Part shown: piece after piece, positions 33,799-42,194 of the stretch
Position numbering within the stretch: the stretch's first letter is position 1
Layout of the letters: every line of letters begins with the position of its first letter
Source of the DNA: Streptomyces avermitilis MA-4680 = NBRC 14893
GTDB lineage: Bacteria > Actinomycetota > Actinomycetes > Streptomycetales > Streptomycetaceae
Assembly (NCBI RefSeq): GCF_000009765.2
Contig: NC_003155.5
Location: 3,348,001 to 3,412,000, forward strand
DNA length: 64,000 nucleotides
Direction of reading: 5' to 3'
Translations under genes and position numbers: made by a program
The notes under the pieces: generated by a model
Database searches by the model: none
The model's input: only the letters and a program-made list of their open reading frames with translations
Told to the model about the DNA's origin: nothing

Positions 33799-34455
33799 AT
33801 GGGGGAGACGAAGGGCGGGGACGCGGACCGTCGCATCGGGCGCCGGGCCCTGCTGATCGGCGGGGCCGCGGCCGCCGTGGGCACGGCGGTGCTCGCCCGC
33901 GAGGAGCTGGCGCACCTGTGGTGGCGGCTGCCCGGCGTGGAGAAGCCGCGGGTGGCGGGCGCGGTGGACTTCCGGGGCGCGCAGTGGGTGGCGGCGTCCT
34001 CGGCGAACTGGCGGCGGGCGGACCGGCCCGACGACTACGCCGTGGACCGCGTGGTCGTCCATGTCACCCAGGGCAGCTTCAAGAGTGCGGTGAAGGTCTT
34101 CCAGGACCCGGGGCACGGCGCTGCCGCGCACTACATCGTGCGCAAGGACGGCCACATCACGCAGATGATCCGCGAACTGGACGTGGCGTTCCACGCGGGA
34201 AACCGGGAGTACAACGAGCGGAGCGTCGGCATCGAGCACGAGGGCTTCGTGGAGAGCGCCTCGTCGTTCACGGACGCGATGTACGAGGCGTCGGCGCGGC
34301 TGACGGCCGGGATATGCGGGCGGTACGGCATACCCGTCGACCGCGCGCACATCATCGGGCACGTGGAGGTGCCGGGCACGGATCACACGGACCCCGGGCC
34401 GCACTGGGACTGGGACCGGTACCTGAAGCTCGTACGGCGGGCTCGGACCGCCTGA
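33799..34455 (+). CDS. Tat-exported N-acetylmuramoyl-L-alanine amidase
   Basis: 218 residues from ATG 33799 ([22 protein letters not shown]). The N-terminus has twin arginines (RRIGRRALL) and a hydrophobic Ala-rich stretch, a probable Tat signal. The rest is an Amidase_2 (T7-lysozyme/PGRP-like) zinc domain: His88 (VVHVTQG), His188 (IIGHVEVPG) and Asp198 in [13 protein letters not shown] are the likely zinc ligands. It should cut the bond between muramic acid and the stem peptide outside the membrane. Divergent from mnmA; no clear ribosome-binding site. Confidence 0.9.
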   Translation: MGETKGGDADRRIGRRALLIGGAAAAVGTAVLAREELAHLWWRLPGVEKPRVAGAVDFRGAQWVAASSANWRRADRPDDYAVDRVVVHVTQGSFKSAVKVFQDPGHGAAAHYIVRKDGHITQMIRELDVAFHAGNREYNERSVGIEHEGFVESASSFTDAMYEASARLTAGICGRYGIPVDRAHIIGHVEVPGTDHTDPGPHWDWDRYLKLVRRARTA

Positions 34456-34535
34456 GCAGCGTCGCCGCTGCCCACTCGACACCACCGGCGCGAAGGGGCA
34501 AGCGCTTGCCACGCCGGAACGCAACCCTCAAGAGA

Positions 34536-34551
34536 TGTGACGCAGATCACG
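34536..34551. promoter_or_regulatory. CRP-like palindrome upstream of the multicopper oxidase
   Basis: TGTGACGCAGATCACG is a close match to TGTGA-N6-TCACA type Crp sites, about 200 bp upstream of the oxidase. The gap 34456-34753 also holds a TCAAC-GGA-GTTGA palindrome (34645-34657) after a T8 run and a hairpin at 34673-34700. No gene seen there. By-eye match only. Confidence 0.4.
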
Positions 34552-34753
34552 AACGCCCCATGTTGTGAGTGGCCTCCGCGAAGCGTGTGTCCGATGCGTC
34601 CCGCGCCGTGGACACGACCTGCGGTCCGTCAACTTGGCTTTTTTTCAACGGAGTTGAGCCATCTCGCGACTCAGGGGGCCTGCACAGCGTGCACGGCCCT
34701 CTCCTAATCACGGCCCAGTCTTTACATAGCCCTTAGGTCAAGCATCCCGGGCT

Positions 34754-36250
34754 ATGACTCACACCACACAGCCCGCTTCCGGAGCGGGCAGAGGCAAGGG
34801 CATGCACCGGCGGAAGTTCCTCGGCGGAATGGCCGGGGCCGGCTTCGCGGCGGTGGCGGCGGGCGGCGCGGCCCTCGCGTACCTGACCGACGCGGGGCAG
34901 AACCGGGCGGGGGCGGCGAGCACCACGCTGACCATTCCGGAGCTGCTGGAGGGCACCACGTCGGACGGCACCACGACGTTCACCCTGGAGGCCAAGACCG
35001 GCACCAGCGAGGTGCTCAGCGGAGTGACCAGCACCACCGCGGGCTACAACCAGTCGTTCCTCGGCCCCACCATGAAATGGACGTCCGGCGACACCGTCCT
35101 GCTGAACATCACCAACAGCCTGGACGCGGACACCACGGTCCACTTCCACGGCGCCCACATCCCGCCCAAGATGGATGGCGGCCCGCAGAACGCCTTCGCC
35201 GCGGGGGAGACCTGGTCGCCCACCTTCACCGTCAAGGACGAGGCCAAGACGCTCTGGTACCACCCGCACGCCCTGGGCACCACCGCCGAGCAGGTCACGC
35301 GCGGCCTGGCCGGCATGATCATCGTCGAGGACGACTCGGACGCCTCGGCCGCCCTCCCCAGCACCTACGGCACCGACGACATCCCGATCATCCTCCAGTG
35401 CCTGGCCGCCGACAGCAGCGGGGACGTCAAGTACGACCTGACCGGCTATCTGTCCGGCGGCCTGAGCTACCCCCTGCTGTGCAACGGCACCAACGTCGAC
35501 GCCACCACGCTCGCCTTCACCGCCACCAAGTCCCGCACCCGGTTCCGGCTGCTCAACGCCTCACCGTCCGACATCATCACCGTGCAGCGCGGCGACGGCG
35601 GGACGCTGACCCAGATCGCCACCGACCAGGGGTATCTGACGGAGGCCGCCGAGGTGGAGTCCATCCGTCTGGTGGCGGGCGCGCGCGCCGAGTTCGTCAT
35701 GGACCTCAGCGACGCGGTGACGCTCCAGGCCGTCGTCACCACGGGCTGGGTCCGCGGCGGCAGCGGCACGTACGACTTCCTCACCGTCACCCCGGACGCC
35801 TCGGACACCCCCGACGCCCTGCCGAGCAGCCTCAACACGATCACCCGCTACGACACCACCGACTTCGCCGCCCGGACCATCACGCTCGGCCAGAGCGGCG
35901 CGAGCATGCTGATCAACGGCTCGGCCGGCACGACCATGGCGGCCATGGCGATGATCAGCACCACCCTCGACGCCGAGGAGATATGGACCGTCACCAACAG
36001 CACCCAGCTGGAACACTCGTTCCATCTGCATGATGTGCCGTTCCAGCTGATCTCCATCAACGGAGAGGAGCCGACGGGCGTCGATCTGGGCTGGTTCGAC
36101 ACCTACGAGGTCGTCGGCGGCGGCACCATCAAGATCGCCATGCAGTTCACCGACTTCGCGGACGACACCTACATGTACATGCTCCATTGCCATCTGCTCC
36201 AGCACGAGGACGAGGGCATGATGGCCTCGCTCATGGTGACGGAGAGCTAG
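34754..36250 (+). CDS. Tat-exported multicopper oxidase (laccase/CotA-like)
   Basis: 498 residues; ATG 34754 (MTHTTQPASGAG), or the internal ATG at 34802 (MHRRKFLGGMAG), which has better ribosome-binding context. A Tat signal is evident: RRKFLGG, then an Ala/Gly hydrophobic core. All four copper-ligand regions are present: HFHG (130-133), WYHPH (168-172), HSFHLH, and HCHLLQHEDEGMM with the type-1 Cys and Met. A three-domain oxidase that would couple oxidation of phenols or metal ions to O2 reduction outside the cell. It lies between the amidase and the cysteine desulfurase, which I recall as neighbours in S. coelicolor, so it may be an insertion. Confidence 0.93.
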   Translation: MTHTTQPASGAGRGKGMHRRKFLGGMAGAGFAAVAAGGAALAYLTDAGQNRAGAASTTLTIPELLEGTTSDGTTTFTLEAKTGTSEVLSGVTSTTAGYNQSFLGPTMKWTSGDTVLLNITNSLDADTTVHFHGAHIPPKMDGGPQNAFAAGETWSPTFTVKDEAKTLWYHPHALGTTAEQVTRGLAGMIIVEDDSDASAALPSTYGTDDIPIILQCLAADSSGDVKYDLTGYLSGGLSYPLLCNGTNVDATTLAFTATKSRTRFRLLNASPSDIITVQRGDGGTLTQIATDQGYLTEAAEVESIRLVAGARAEFVMDLSDAVTLQAVVTTGWVRGGSGTYDFLTVTPDASDTPDALPSSLNTITRYDTTDFAARTITLGQSGASMLINGSAGTTMAAMAMISTTLDAEEIWTVTNSTQLEHSFHLHDVPFQLISINGEEPTGVDLGWFDTYEVVGGGTIKIAMQFTDFADDTYMYMLHCHLLQHEDEGMMASLMVTES

Positions 36251-36315
36251 GGCGCTGAAGCCCTGTCCGGTACGGCGGGGCGGCAGGTACGGCGGGTACG
36301 GCAGGTGCGGCGGCG

Positions 36316-37485
36316 TCAGCTCAGGCCCGCCGTCCGTGCCCGCTCCACCGCGGGGCCGATCGCCTTCGCCACCGCCTCCACATCCGCCTCCGTGGAGGTG
36401 TGGCCGAGGGAGAAGCGCAGGGTGCCGCGGGCCAGGTCCGGGTCGGTGCCGGTGGCCAGCAGGACGTGGCTGGGCTGGGCGACGCCTGCGGTGCAGGCGG
36501 AGCCCGTGGAGCACTCGATGCCCTGGGCGTCCAGCAGCAGGAGCAGCGAGTCGCCCTCGCAGCCGGGGAAGGTGAAGTGCGCGTTGGCCGGGAGGCGGCC
36601 CGCACCGGACGGGTCACCGCCGAGGATCGCCTCGGGCACGGCCCCCCGCACGGCGTCGACCAGATCGTCGCGCAGGGCGCCGATCTCGCGGGCGAACCAC
36701 TCGCGCTGCTCGGCGGCGAGCCGTCCCGCGACCGCGAAGGACGCGATCGCGGGCACGTCGAGGGTGCCGGAGCGCACATGCCGCTCCTGACCACCGCCGT
36801 GCAGCACGGGTACGGGGCTGTACTCGCGGCCGAGCAGCAGCGCGCCGATGCCGTACGGGCCACCGACCTTGTGGCCGGAGACGGTCATCGCCGCCAGGCC
36901 CGAAGCGCCGAAGTCGACCGGGACCTGGCCGAAGGCCTGGACGGCGTCGGCGTGCAGCGGGACCCCGAACTCCCCGGCAACATCGGCGAGTTCCCGGACC
37001 GGCATGACCGTGCCGATCTCGTTGTTGGCCCACATGACCGTGGCGAGGGCGACATCGTCGGGGTTGCGGGCGATGGCCTCGCGCAGCGCTTCGGGGTGGA
37101 CGCGGCCGTAGGTGTCGACGGGGAGGTACTCGACCGTGGCGCCCTCGTGCTCGCCGAGCCAGTGGACGGCGTCCAGGACGGCGTGGTGCTCGACGGGGCT
37201 GGCGAGGACGCGGGTACGGACCGGGTCGGCGTCGCGGCGGGACCAGTACAGGCCCTTGACCGCGAGGTTGTCGGCCTCGGTACCGCCGGAGGTGAAGACG
37301 ACCTCGCTGGGGCGGGCGGCGAGGGCCTCGGCGAGGGTTTCGCGGGCCTCCTCGACCGTGCGCCGCGCGCGGCGGCCGGAGGCGTGCAGGGAGGAGGCGT
37401 TGCCCGTGACGCTCAGCTGGGCGGTCAGTGCCTCGACCGCTTCGGGGAGCATCGGCGTGGTCGCGGCGTGGTCGAGGTAAGCCAT
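36316..37485 (-). CDS. cysteine desulfurase (NifS/IscS family)
   Basis: A 389-residue PLP enzyme from ATG 37485 ([20 protein letters not shown]) that takes sulfur from cysteine for tRNA thiolation and Fe-S clusters. Motifs: [27 protein letters not shown], the PLP Lys in [15 protein letters not shown], and the catalytic Cys loop [14 protein letters not shown] ([20 protein letters not shown]). This longer loop is typical of IscS/NifS class I. It is near mnmA, its likely sulfur acceptor. The 37486-37699 gap upstream shows no gene. Confidence 0.95.
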   Translation of the reverse strand: MAYLDHAATTPMLPEAVEALTAQLSVTGNASSLHASGRRARRTVEEARETLAEALAARPSEVVFTSGGTEADNLAVKGLYWSRRDADPVRTRVLASPVEHHAVLDAVHWLGEHEGATVEYLPVDTYGRVHPEALREAIARNPDDVALATVMWANNEIGTVMPVRELADVAGEFGVPLHADAVQAFGQVPVDFGASGLAAMTVSGHKVGGPYGIGALLLGREYSPVPVLHGGGQERHVRSGTLDVPAIASFAVAGRLAAEQREWFAREIGALRDDLVDAVRGAVPEAILGGDPSGAGRLPANAHFTFPGCEGDSLLLLLDAQGIECSTGSACTAGVAQPSHVLLATGTDPDLARGTLRFSLGHTSTEADVEAVAKAIGPAVERARTAGLS

Positions 37486-37699
37486 GATGAGCCCGATTCT
37501 ACGGGCCCTGCGGGTACCGGCCTCGGCCCCCCACGGCCGGCCGTCGCCGTCGACCGCGGCTTCGAGGAGAGCCGCAAGGGAGGCAAGGCGGGCAAGGGGC
37601 GAGCAAGGCGGCCGGGGATTCGGCCGCGGCCCGTCGTCCACGGGCCCCCAACGGCCGATGACGGCGTGGGTTCCGGCTACACGGCTCGGGCCGGCAGCC

Positions 37700-37966
37700 C
37701 TAGAAGCTCCACGAAACCGTGTGGTCCAGTTGCATCGCGACCACCAGGACGGCCAGGTCGGCCACGCCCAGGCCAAGGCCCAGGAGTGCGCGGCCCCGGC
37801 GCTGCGTGCCGCGCCACAGGGCGACGGCCGCCAGGGCGATGGCGGTCGGGCCGAGGACGATGTTGAGGGCGAGGATGCCGATCAGGCCCAGGACGAAGGA
37901 CGCCACGGCCATGCCGTCGGCGTCCCGCGCGGGAGTGCGGCTGGTCGATGTGGCGGTGAGTTCCAT
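37700..37966 (-). CDS. DUF4190-type small membrane protein
   Basis: 88 residues ([32 protein letters not shown]). A hydrophilic Thr/Ser-rich start, two membrane segments with the DUF4190 pattern ([34 protein letters not shown] and [21 protein letters not shown]), and a short end DHTVSWSF. Function unknown. 40 nt downstream of another small membrane protein gene, likely one transcript. Confidence 0.82.
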   Translation of the reverse strand: MELTATSTSRTPARDADGMAVASFVLGLIGILALNIVLGPTAIALAAVALWRGTQRRGRALLGLGLGVADLAVLVVAMQLDHTVSWSF

Positions 37967-38005
37967 GATGCGGTCAGCTCCCGGGAGCAGGTGACGGTCG
38001 ATGGA

Positions 38006-38173
38006 TCAGTTGGTCGAGGTGCGTCGCCGGTGACCGTGCCGCTCGCGGATCGCGAAGACCACGAGCCACAGGCCGATGACGGCCGCGGCGACAAGGGAGA
38101 CGGAGAGCGGGGCGTGGGCCACGGCGCCCAGCACGACGCCCAGGAGCAGGAGTGCGGCGACGAGGAACAGCAT
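38006..38173 (-). CDS. small two-helix membrane protein
   Basis: 55 residues from ATG 38173 (MLFLVAALLLLGVVLGAVA), with GAGAGG about 11 nt upstream. Two hydrophobic helices (residues 1-20 and 26-42) and a basic tail RERHGHRRRTSTN. Hydrophobicity, start context and position divergent from a TetR regulator support it as real. Probably under control of that regulator. Function unknown. Confidence 0.7.
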   Translation of the reverse strand: MLFLVAALLLLGVVLGAVAHAPLSVSLVAAAVIGLWLVVFAIRERHGHRRRTSTN

Positions 38174-38213
38174 GGGATGGGATGCCTCTCGTGAGGTGCT
38201 CGCGTGACATTTG

Positions 38214-38243
38214 AGTGAACGCTTGTAGTAACACTTGTTCACT
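38214..38243. promoter_or_regulatory. palindromic operator in the TetR intergenic region
   Basis: AGTGAAC (38214-38220) and GTTCACT (38237-38243) form an inverted repeat in the divergent gap between the small membrane protein and the TetR gene, followed by GACTCTTGAGTC (38244-38255, palindrome). Typical place and type for a TetR-family operator. Confidence 0.6.
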
Positions 38244-38288
38244 GACTCTTGAGTCTAGCGCGCTTCCCGACTTTTCAATTACAGAGAA

Positions 38289-38301
38289 CAGTTGTTAACT
38301 G
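38289..38301 (+). promoter_or_regulatory. second palindrome overlapping the TetR promoter
   Basis: CAGTTGTTAACTG is a near-perfect palindrome that ends 6 nt before the TetR ATG (38308). Its TTAACT (38295-38300) is a plausible -10, 7 nt from the ATG, which suggests a leaderless, autoregulated transcript. Confidence 0.45.
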
Positions 38302-38307
38302 CATGGT

Positions 38308-38934
38308 ATGAGTCACACCCTCGGCATCCGGCAGGCCCAGAAGCAGAAGACCCGGCAGTCGCTCCTGGACGCCGCGTTGGCCCTGCTGGAGGAGCAGAGC
38401 CTGAGCAGCCTGGGTCTGCGCGAGGTCACCCGCGCCGTCGGGGTCGCACCGACCGCCTTCTACCGGCACTTCCGCTCGACGGCGGACCTCGGCGTCGCCC
38501 TCGTGGAGGAGGCGCTGGGCAGCCTGCACCTGATGATCGGGAACACCGTCTCCGACGCCGGCGACAGCGAGGAACGCATAGCGCGCGCCGTCGAACTGAT
38601 CGCCCGCCATGTCGCCGCGCACCCGGCGCACGTCCGTTTCATCGCCCGGGAGCGGCACGGCGGCGTCCAGCCGGTGCGGGAGGCGATCGCGGAGCAACTG
38701 GCCCGGTTCGCCGAGGAGGTCAAGGTCGAGCTGGCCAAACACCCCGAGTCCGCGGGGTGGAGCGACGACGATCTGCTGATGCTCGCGGGCCTGTACGTCG
38801 ACCAGATGCTGATGACGGCCTCGCTCTTCCTGGAGGCACTGGAGGGGCCGGAGGAGGAACGGGAGCGCGTCGCCAGGGTGGCGACCCGCCGGATGCGGCT
38901 GATCAGCATCGGGCGCCGCCACTGGCTGGGCTAG
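38308..38934 (+). CDS. TetR-family transcriptional regulator (FabR-like)
   Basis: 208 residues (MSHTLGIRQAQKQKTRQSLLDAAL). The N-terminal HTH spans about residues 16-62 (LSSLGLREVTRAVGVAPTAFYRHFRST). The C-terminal ligand/dimer domain (RFIARERHGGVQPVREAIAEQLARF; ASLFLEALEGPEEERERV) resembles the FabR/DesT-like group, which senses acyl-CoA in membrane-lipid control; that ligand is only a suggestion here. It is divergent from two small membrane protein genes, with two palindromes between them. Confidence 0.92.
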   Translation: MSHTLGIRQAQKQKTRQSLLDAALALLEEQSLSSLGLREVTRAVGVAPTAFYRHFRSTADLGVALVEEALGSLHLMIGNTVSDAGDSEERIARAVELIARHVAAHPAHVRFIARERHGGVQPVREAIAEQLARFAEEVKVELAKHPESAGWSDDDLLMLAGLYVDQMLMTASLFLEALEGPEEERERVARVATRRMRLISIGRRHWLG

Positions 38935-39070
38935 GGCCTGTCGTTTTCGGCCCAGCCCGGAAGACCCGCCCCAGACCCGCCCTCGCGGGCCCGCACGTAC
39001 GGGAGCGGCGCGCCCGTGCACCGAGCGCGCCGCCCCCGCCCGCAGGGGATCCCCCGGCGGAGATCCCGGG

Positions 39071-39436
39071 TCAGCCCTGGGCCTGCTGCCCCTGGCCGCC
39101 CTGCCCGCCGCCGCCCTGCCCCCCGCCGGGGCCGCCGCAGCCTCCGCGCCCCCCGCCACCGGGGCCGCCGCTCGGCATGCCCGACGGGGCGCCCGACGGG
39201 GCCTTGCCGGTGGCCTTCCCCGTCGGCGCGCCGGAGGGAGCGCCCGAGGGCGCACCGGACGGCGCACCGCTGGGCCGCCCCGAGGCACCGCCGCTCGGCA
39301 TGCCGGACGGCGGCTGACAAGTGCTCTGCCCCGAGGTGCCGCTGTTGGAGGAGGACGAGTCGCCCGAGCCGCAGGCCGCCAGCAGCGGTGCGACGGCCAG
39401 CAGGGCCACGACAGGGACAAGACGGACACGCTTCAT
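39071..39436 (-). CDS. Gly/Pro/Ser repeat lipoprotein
   Basis: 121 residues from ATG 39436 (MKRVRLVPVVALLAVAPLLAACG). Lipobox LLAACG, lipidated Cys22. After a Ser-rich linker, residues about 44-85 consist of repeats of SGAPSGAPSGAP and SGMPSGG type, then a Gly-rich end GGPGGGGRGGCGGPGGG with QGGQGQQAQG. A lone Cys pair (QSTCQPP and GGC) could form a disulfide. No enzyme domain. Likely an extended surface lipoprotein. The TetR gene converges on it. Confidence 0.8.
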   Translation of the reverse strand: MKRVRLVPVVALLAVAPLLAACGSGDSSSSNSGTSGQSTCQPPSGMPSGGASGRPSGAPSGAPSGAPSGAPTGKATGKAPSGAPSGMPSGGPGGGGRGGCGGPGGGQGGGGQGGQGQQAQG

Positions 39437-39594
39437 GAGGCCAACTCCCGAGCGATGAGCGGATCTGAGGCGGGAATGCAATCAACGGCCTCTAAGACTT
39501 CTGTGAGTCAGCTCTGTGCCCAGCCTGTGCAAAAGGCAAAGCCGACCTCAACAGATCCCGCTGACCAGCGCATACGCACATCCGCTCGCCGTAC

Positions 39595-40551
39595 TCACTG
39601 GTACAGCTCCGTGACGGAGGCCGCCGCCCGCGCCAGTTCCTCCCGCACCTCGGGCGGCGCGACGACCTCCACCAGGTCGGAGAACATGAGCAGTTGACGT
39701 GCCTCGCGGACGAAGCCGTACGACAGCCGTGCCGTCACCCACTCGCTCTCGCCGTCGTCCTCCGGCAGGGCGGCGAGCGAGGAGGCGTTCAGGCGCCGGA
39801 ACATGTCGAGCCGGTCGCGCCGCACCCGGACCGTGACCTCGATCCCGCCCGGCCGCTCCTCGACCTGCCGGCGCAACACCTCCCAGGCGTCGGCGAGTTC
39901 GACGCCCGGCCGCCGTCGTACCGGATCCGCCAGCAGGGTCGCCGAGCGCACCCGGTCCGCGCGGAACAGCTGCGGCTTCGCGCGCCGGTCGGCGACCAGG
40001 TACCAGACGCCCGCCTTGGAGACGAGCCCGTACGGGTCGACGGTGTACGTGTGCGGCTGTGCGTCTCCGCCGTGCCGGTAGCGCAGCCGCAGCCTGCGGT
40101 CGGCGAAGACCGCGTCCTGGAGCGTCTCCAGGTCGACGACGGGCTGCGGGCCGCCCTTCCAGCGGGTCGCGTCGACGAGGACGCGCCGGCTGGTGGCCTC
40201 GGCGGCCGGCCGGTGCGGCGCGGGCAGCGCGGTCATCACCTTGCGCAGGGCCGAACCGAGCGCCGCGTCCAGGCCGAGCGCGGCGTGTGCGCCCTGCGCC
40301 GCCAGGATGAACAGGGCGCGGGACTCGTCGGCGGTCAGTCCCGTGACGTCCGTACGGAACCCGGCGAGGAGTTCGATCCCGCCGTGCCGCCCGCGTTCGG
40401 CGTACACCGGGACCCCGGAGGCCGACAGTGCCTCGATGTCGCGGTAGATGGTGCGCACCGACACCTCCAGCCGGGTGGCGAGTTCGTGCGCGGGGACCCG
40501 GCCTCGGGTCTGCAGCAGGAGAAGGATCGAGAGCAGGCGGTCGGACTTCAC
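39595..40551 (-). CDS. YafY/WYL-type transcriptional regulator
   Basis: 318 residues from GTG 40551 (VKSDRLLSILLLLQTRGRVP). N-terminal winged HTH (HELATRLEVSVRTIYRDIEALSASGVPVYAERG), then a WYL ligand-binding domain (DPYGLVSKAGVWYLVADRR) and a C-terminal WCX extension. Such proteins are repressors or activators, often of a divergent neighbour. Here that is the TIGR03086 gene, with a TGAC/GTCA palindrome in the gap. Confidence 0.93.
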   Translation of the reverse strand: MKSDRLLSILLLLQTRGRVPAHELATRLEVSVRTIYRDIEALSASGVPVYAERGRHGGIELLAGFRTDVTGLTADESRALFILAAQGAHAALGLDAALGSALRKVMTALPAPHRPAAEATSRRVLVDATRWKGGPQPVVDLETLQDAVFADRRLRLRYRHGGDAQPHTYTVDPYGLVSKAGVWYLVADRRAKPQLFRADRVRSATLLADPVRRRPGVELADAWEVLRRQVEERPGGIEVTVRVRRDRLDMFRRLNASSLAALPEDDGESEWVTARLSYGFVREARQLLMFSDLVEVVAPPEVREELARAAASVTELYQ

Positions 40552-40591
40552 CGCACCAGAATCCCGGTCGTCGGCCGGGCCACGCAAATGT

Positions 40592-40606
40592 TGACGGGAA
40601 CTGTCA
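40592..40606. promoter_or_regulatory. candidate operator of the WYL regulator
   Basis: TGACGGGAACTGTCA (inverted TGAC/GTCA), followed by GGTT, in the divergent 114-bp gap between the WYL regulator and the TIGR03086 gene. The half-site CTGTCAGG is one I associate from memory with YafY-controlled genes. Unconfirmed. Confidence 0.4.
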
Positions 40607-40665
40607 GGTTATGCGGCGAACCTGGGGGCACAGCAACAGCCGGACCCACGGAAGAGACACCAGTG

Positions 40666-41250
40666 ATGAACACCGACCCCCGCCCCCTGTACGCCCGCGC
40701 CGCCGAGCAGATCGCCGCGCTGATCAGGACCGTGCGCCCGGAGCAGCTCGCCGGTCCCACGCCGTGCGGCGAGTTCGACGTACGGACGCTGCTGTCCCAC
40801 ATGGCCGGCGGCACCCGCCGGATCGCCGTGGTCGGCGCGGGCGGCGACGGTCTCGCCGTGCGGCCGTTCGTGGACGGCGTGCCGGACGACGGCTGGGTGG
40901 CGGCGTACGACGAGGTCAGGGCGGAGGTCGAGCAGAGCTGGGCGGACGACGCCCGGCTGGACGCGCTGGTGCACGTGCCCTGGGGCGAGGCGCCGGGCCG
41001 TATCGCCCTGTCGGGATATGTGATGGAGGCCGTCACCCACACCTGGGACCTCTCCGAGGCCCTCGGCCGGCCGCTCGGACTCGACCCGGAACTGGCCGAG
41101 TTCGCGCTCGCCATCGCCCATCGGGTACTGCCCGACGAGCAGCGCGGGGACGACGTGCCCTTCGACTCGGCGGCGCCGGCCCCCGAGGGAGCCGACGCGT
41201 ACGAGCGACTGGCGGCCTGGCTGGGCCGCCGTTCCCTCAGCCGAGCCTGA
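40666..41250 (+). CDS. TIGR03086-family metal-binding (DinB/maleylpyruvate isomerase-like) protein
   Basis: 194 residues (MNTDPRPLYARAAEQIAALIRT). A four-helix DinB-like fold with the pattern of the mycothiol-dependent maleylpyruvate isomerase N-terminal family: PTPCGEFDVRTLLSHMAGG near residue 30-50 (His as metal ligand) and EAVTHTWDLSEALGRPL (His and Asp). Mycothiol-dependent detoxification or isomerisation is plausible but not shown. Divergent from the WYL regulator; its last 14 nt overlap the end of the convergent thioesterase gene. Confidence 0.88.
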   Translation: MNTDPRPLYARAAEQIAALIRTVRPEQLAGPTPCGEFDVRTLLSHMAGGTRRIAVVGAGGDGLAVRPFVDGVPDDGWVAAYDEVRAEVEQSWADDARLDALVHVPWGEAPGRIALSGYVMEAVTHTWDLSEALGRPLGLDPELAEFALAIAHRVLPDEQRGDDVPFDSAAPAPEGADAYERLAAWLGRRSLSRA

Positions 41251-42097
41251 CCCGCGCCAGCTGCCGGGACTGCGCGACCAGCCGGTCCGCGCTGTCCCAT
41301 ACCTCGGCGTCCTCCTCCAGGAAGCCGCCGGCGAGGTTACGTGTGGTGATCGACACCCGGAGCGGGCCCGGCGCGGGGCGGGACCGCACGTGCACCGTCA
41401 GTTCGACGGTCGGCACCCAGCCGGACAGGCCCAGCTCGAAGGCGGTCGGGGGCAGCGCGTCCACCGCGAGCAGCAGGGAGAGGGGGTCCGGGTCGCGGCC
41501 GTCGGCGAGGCCGAACCAGGACCGCATCTCGCCCTTGCCGGACGGCGCGCCGAGCGCCCAGCCCAGGGTCTCCGGGTCCAGCTTGAGCATCAGCCGGTCG
41601 GTGATGGCGGAGCTGCCGGGGACCGGGGCGGGGCCGTCTTCGGGCCCGAAGCACTGGTCCATCGGCGGGAGTGCGGGCGGCCGCGCGGTCGTACGGACGT
41701 CGTCGGGCAGCGTGTCGAGGTCGCCGTACGAGGCGAGGACACGGATCCGCTCCACTTCGCGGCCCTCTTCGTCGTACTGGAAGAGCGAGGCCTGGCCGGT
41801 GGAGAGGGTGCGACCGGTGCGGACGATGTCCGTGCGGATCACGGCCGGGCCCGGCTGGGAGGCCGTCAGGTAGTGCGCGGAGATCGTGAACGGGTCGGCG
41901 TGCGGCAGGGCGTCGGACAGGGCGCGGCCCAGGACGGCCAGGAGATAGCCGCCGTTGACGGCGCTGATGATCGTCCACCCGGCGGAGAGGTCGATGTCGT
42001 AGACGCCGGGTTCGCGCAGGGTGACCGCGGTGTCGCGGTCGAACTCACTGTCACCGATCGAGGCCCGTACGGCCTGCAGGGGAGATGCTTCAGGCAT
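41237..42097 (-). CDS. acyl-CoA thioesterase-like (double hotdog) protein
   Basis: 286 residues from ATG 42097 (MPEASPLQAVRASIGDSEFD). Two hotdog halves: the first has VNGGYLLAVLGRALSDALPHADPFTISAHYLTASQPG, the second DPDPLSLLLAVDALPPTAFELG and ends with WDSADRLVAQSRQLARVRLG, the typical TesB-like end. It should hydrolyse acyl-CoA thioesters; chain preference is unknown. It converges on the TIGR03086 gene with a 14-nt overlap of the two 3' ends. Confidence 0.87.
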   Translation of the reverse strand: MPEASPLQAVRASIGDSEFDRDTAVTLREPGVYDIDLSAGWTIISAVNGGYLLAVLGRALSDALPHADPFTISAHYLTASQPGPAVIRTDIVRTGRTLSTGQASLFQYDEEGREVERIRVLASYGDLDTLPDDVRTTARPPALPPMDQCFGPEDGPAPVPGSSAITDRLMLKLDPETLGWALGAPSGKGEMRSWFGLADGRDPDPLSLLLAVDALPPTAFELGLSGWVPTVELTVHVRSRPAPGPLRVSITTRNLAGGFLEEDAEVWDSADRLVAQSRQLARVRLG

Positions 42098-42161
42098 ACC
42101 TGAACGGTACAACAGGAAATTACTAAGCAGTAGCTTTTTATGTTGCGGCCAGATGACATCC

Positions 42162-42182
42162 CTGGGACCCCAGGGGTCCCAG
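42162..42182 (-). terminator. hairpin downstream of the TRIC channel gene
   Basis: CTGGGACCCC...GGGGTCCCAG forms a near-perfect palindrome 13 nt past the stop codon of the channel gene, followed by a second CCCTGGGG element. Likely terminator. Confidence 0.65.
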
Positions 42183-42194
42183 GGCCCTGGGGGG

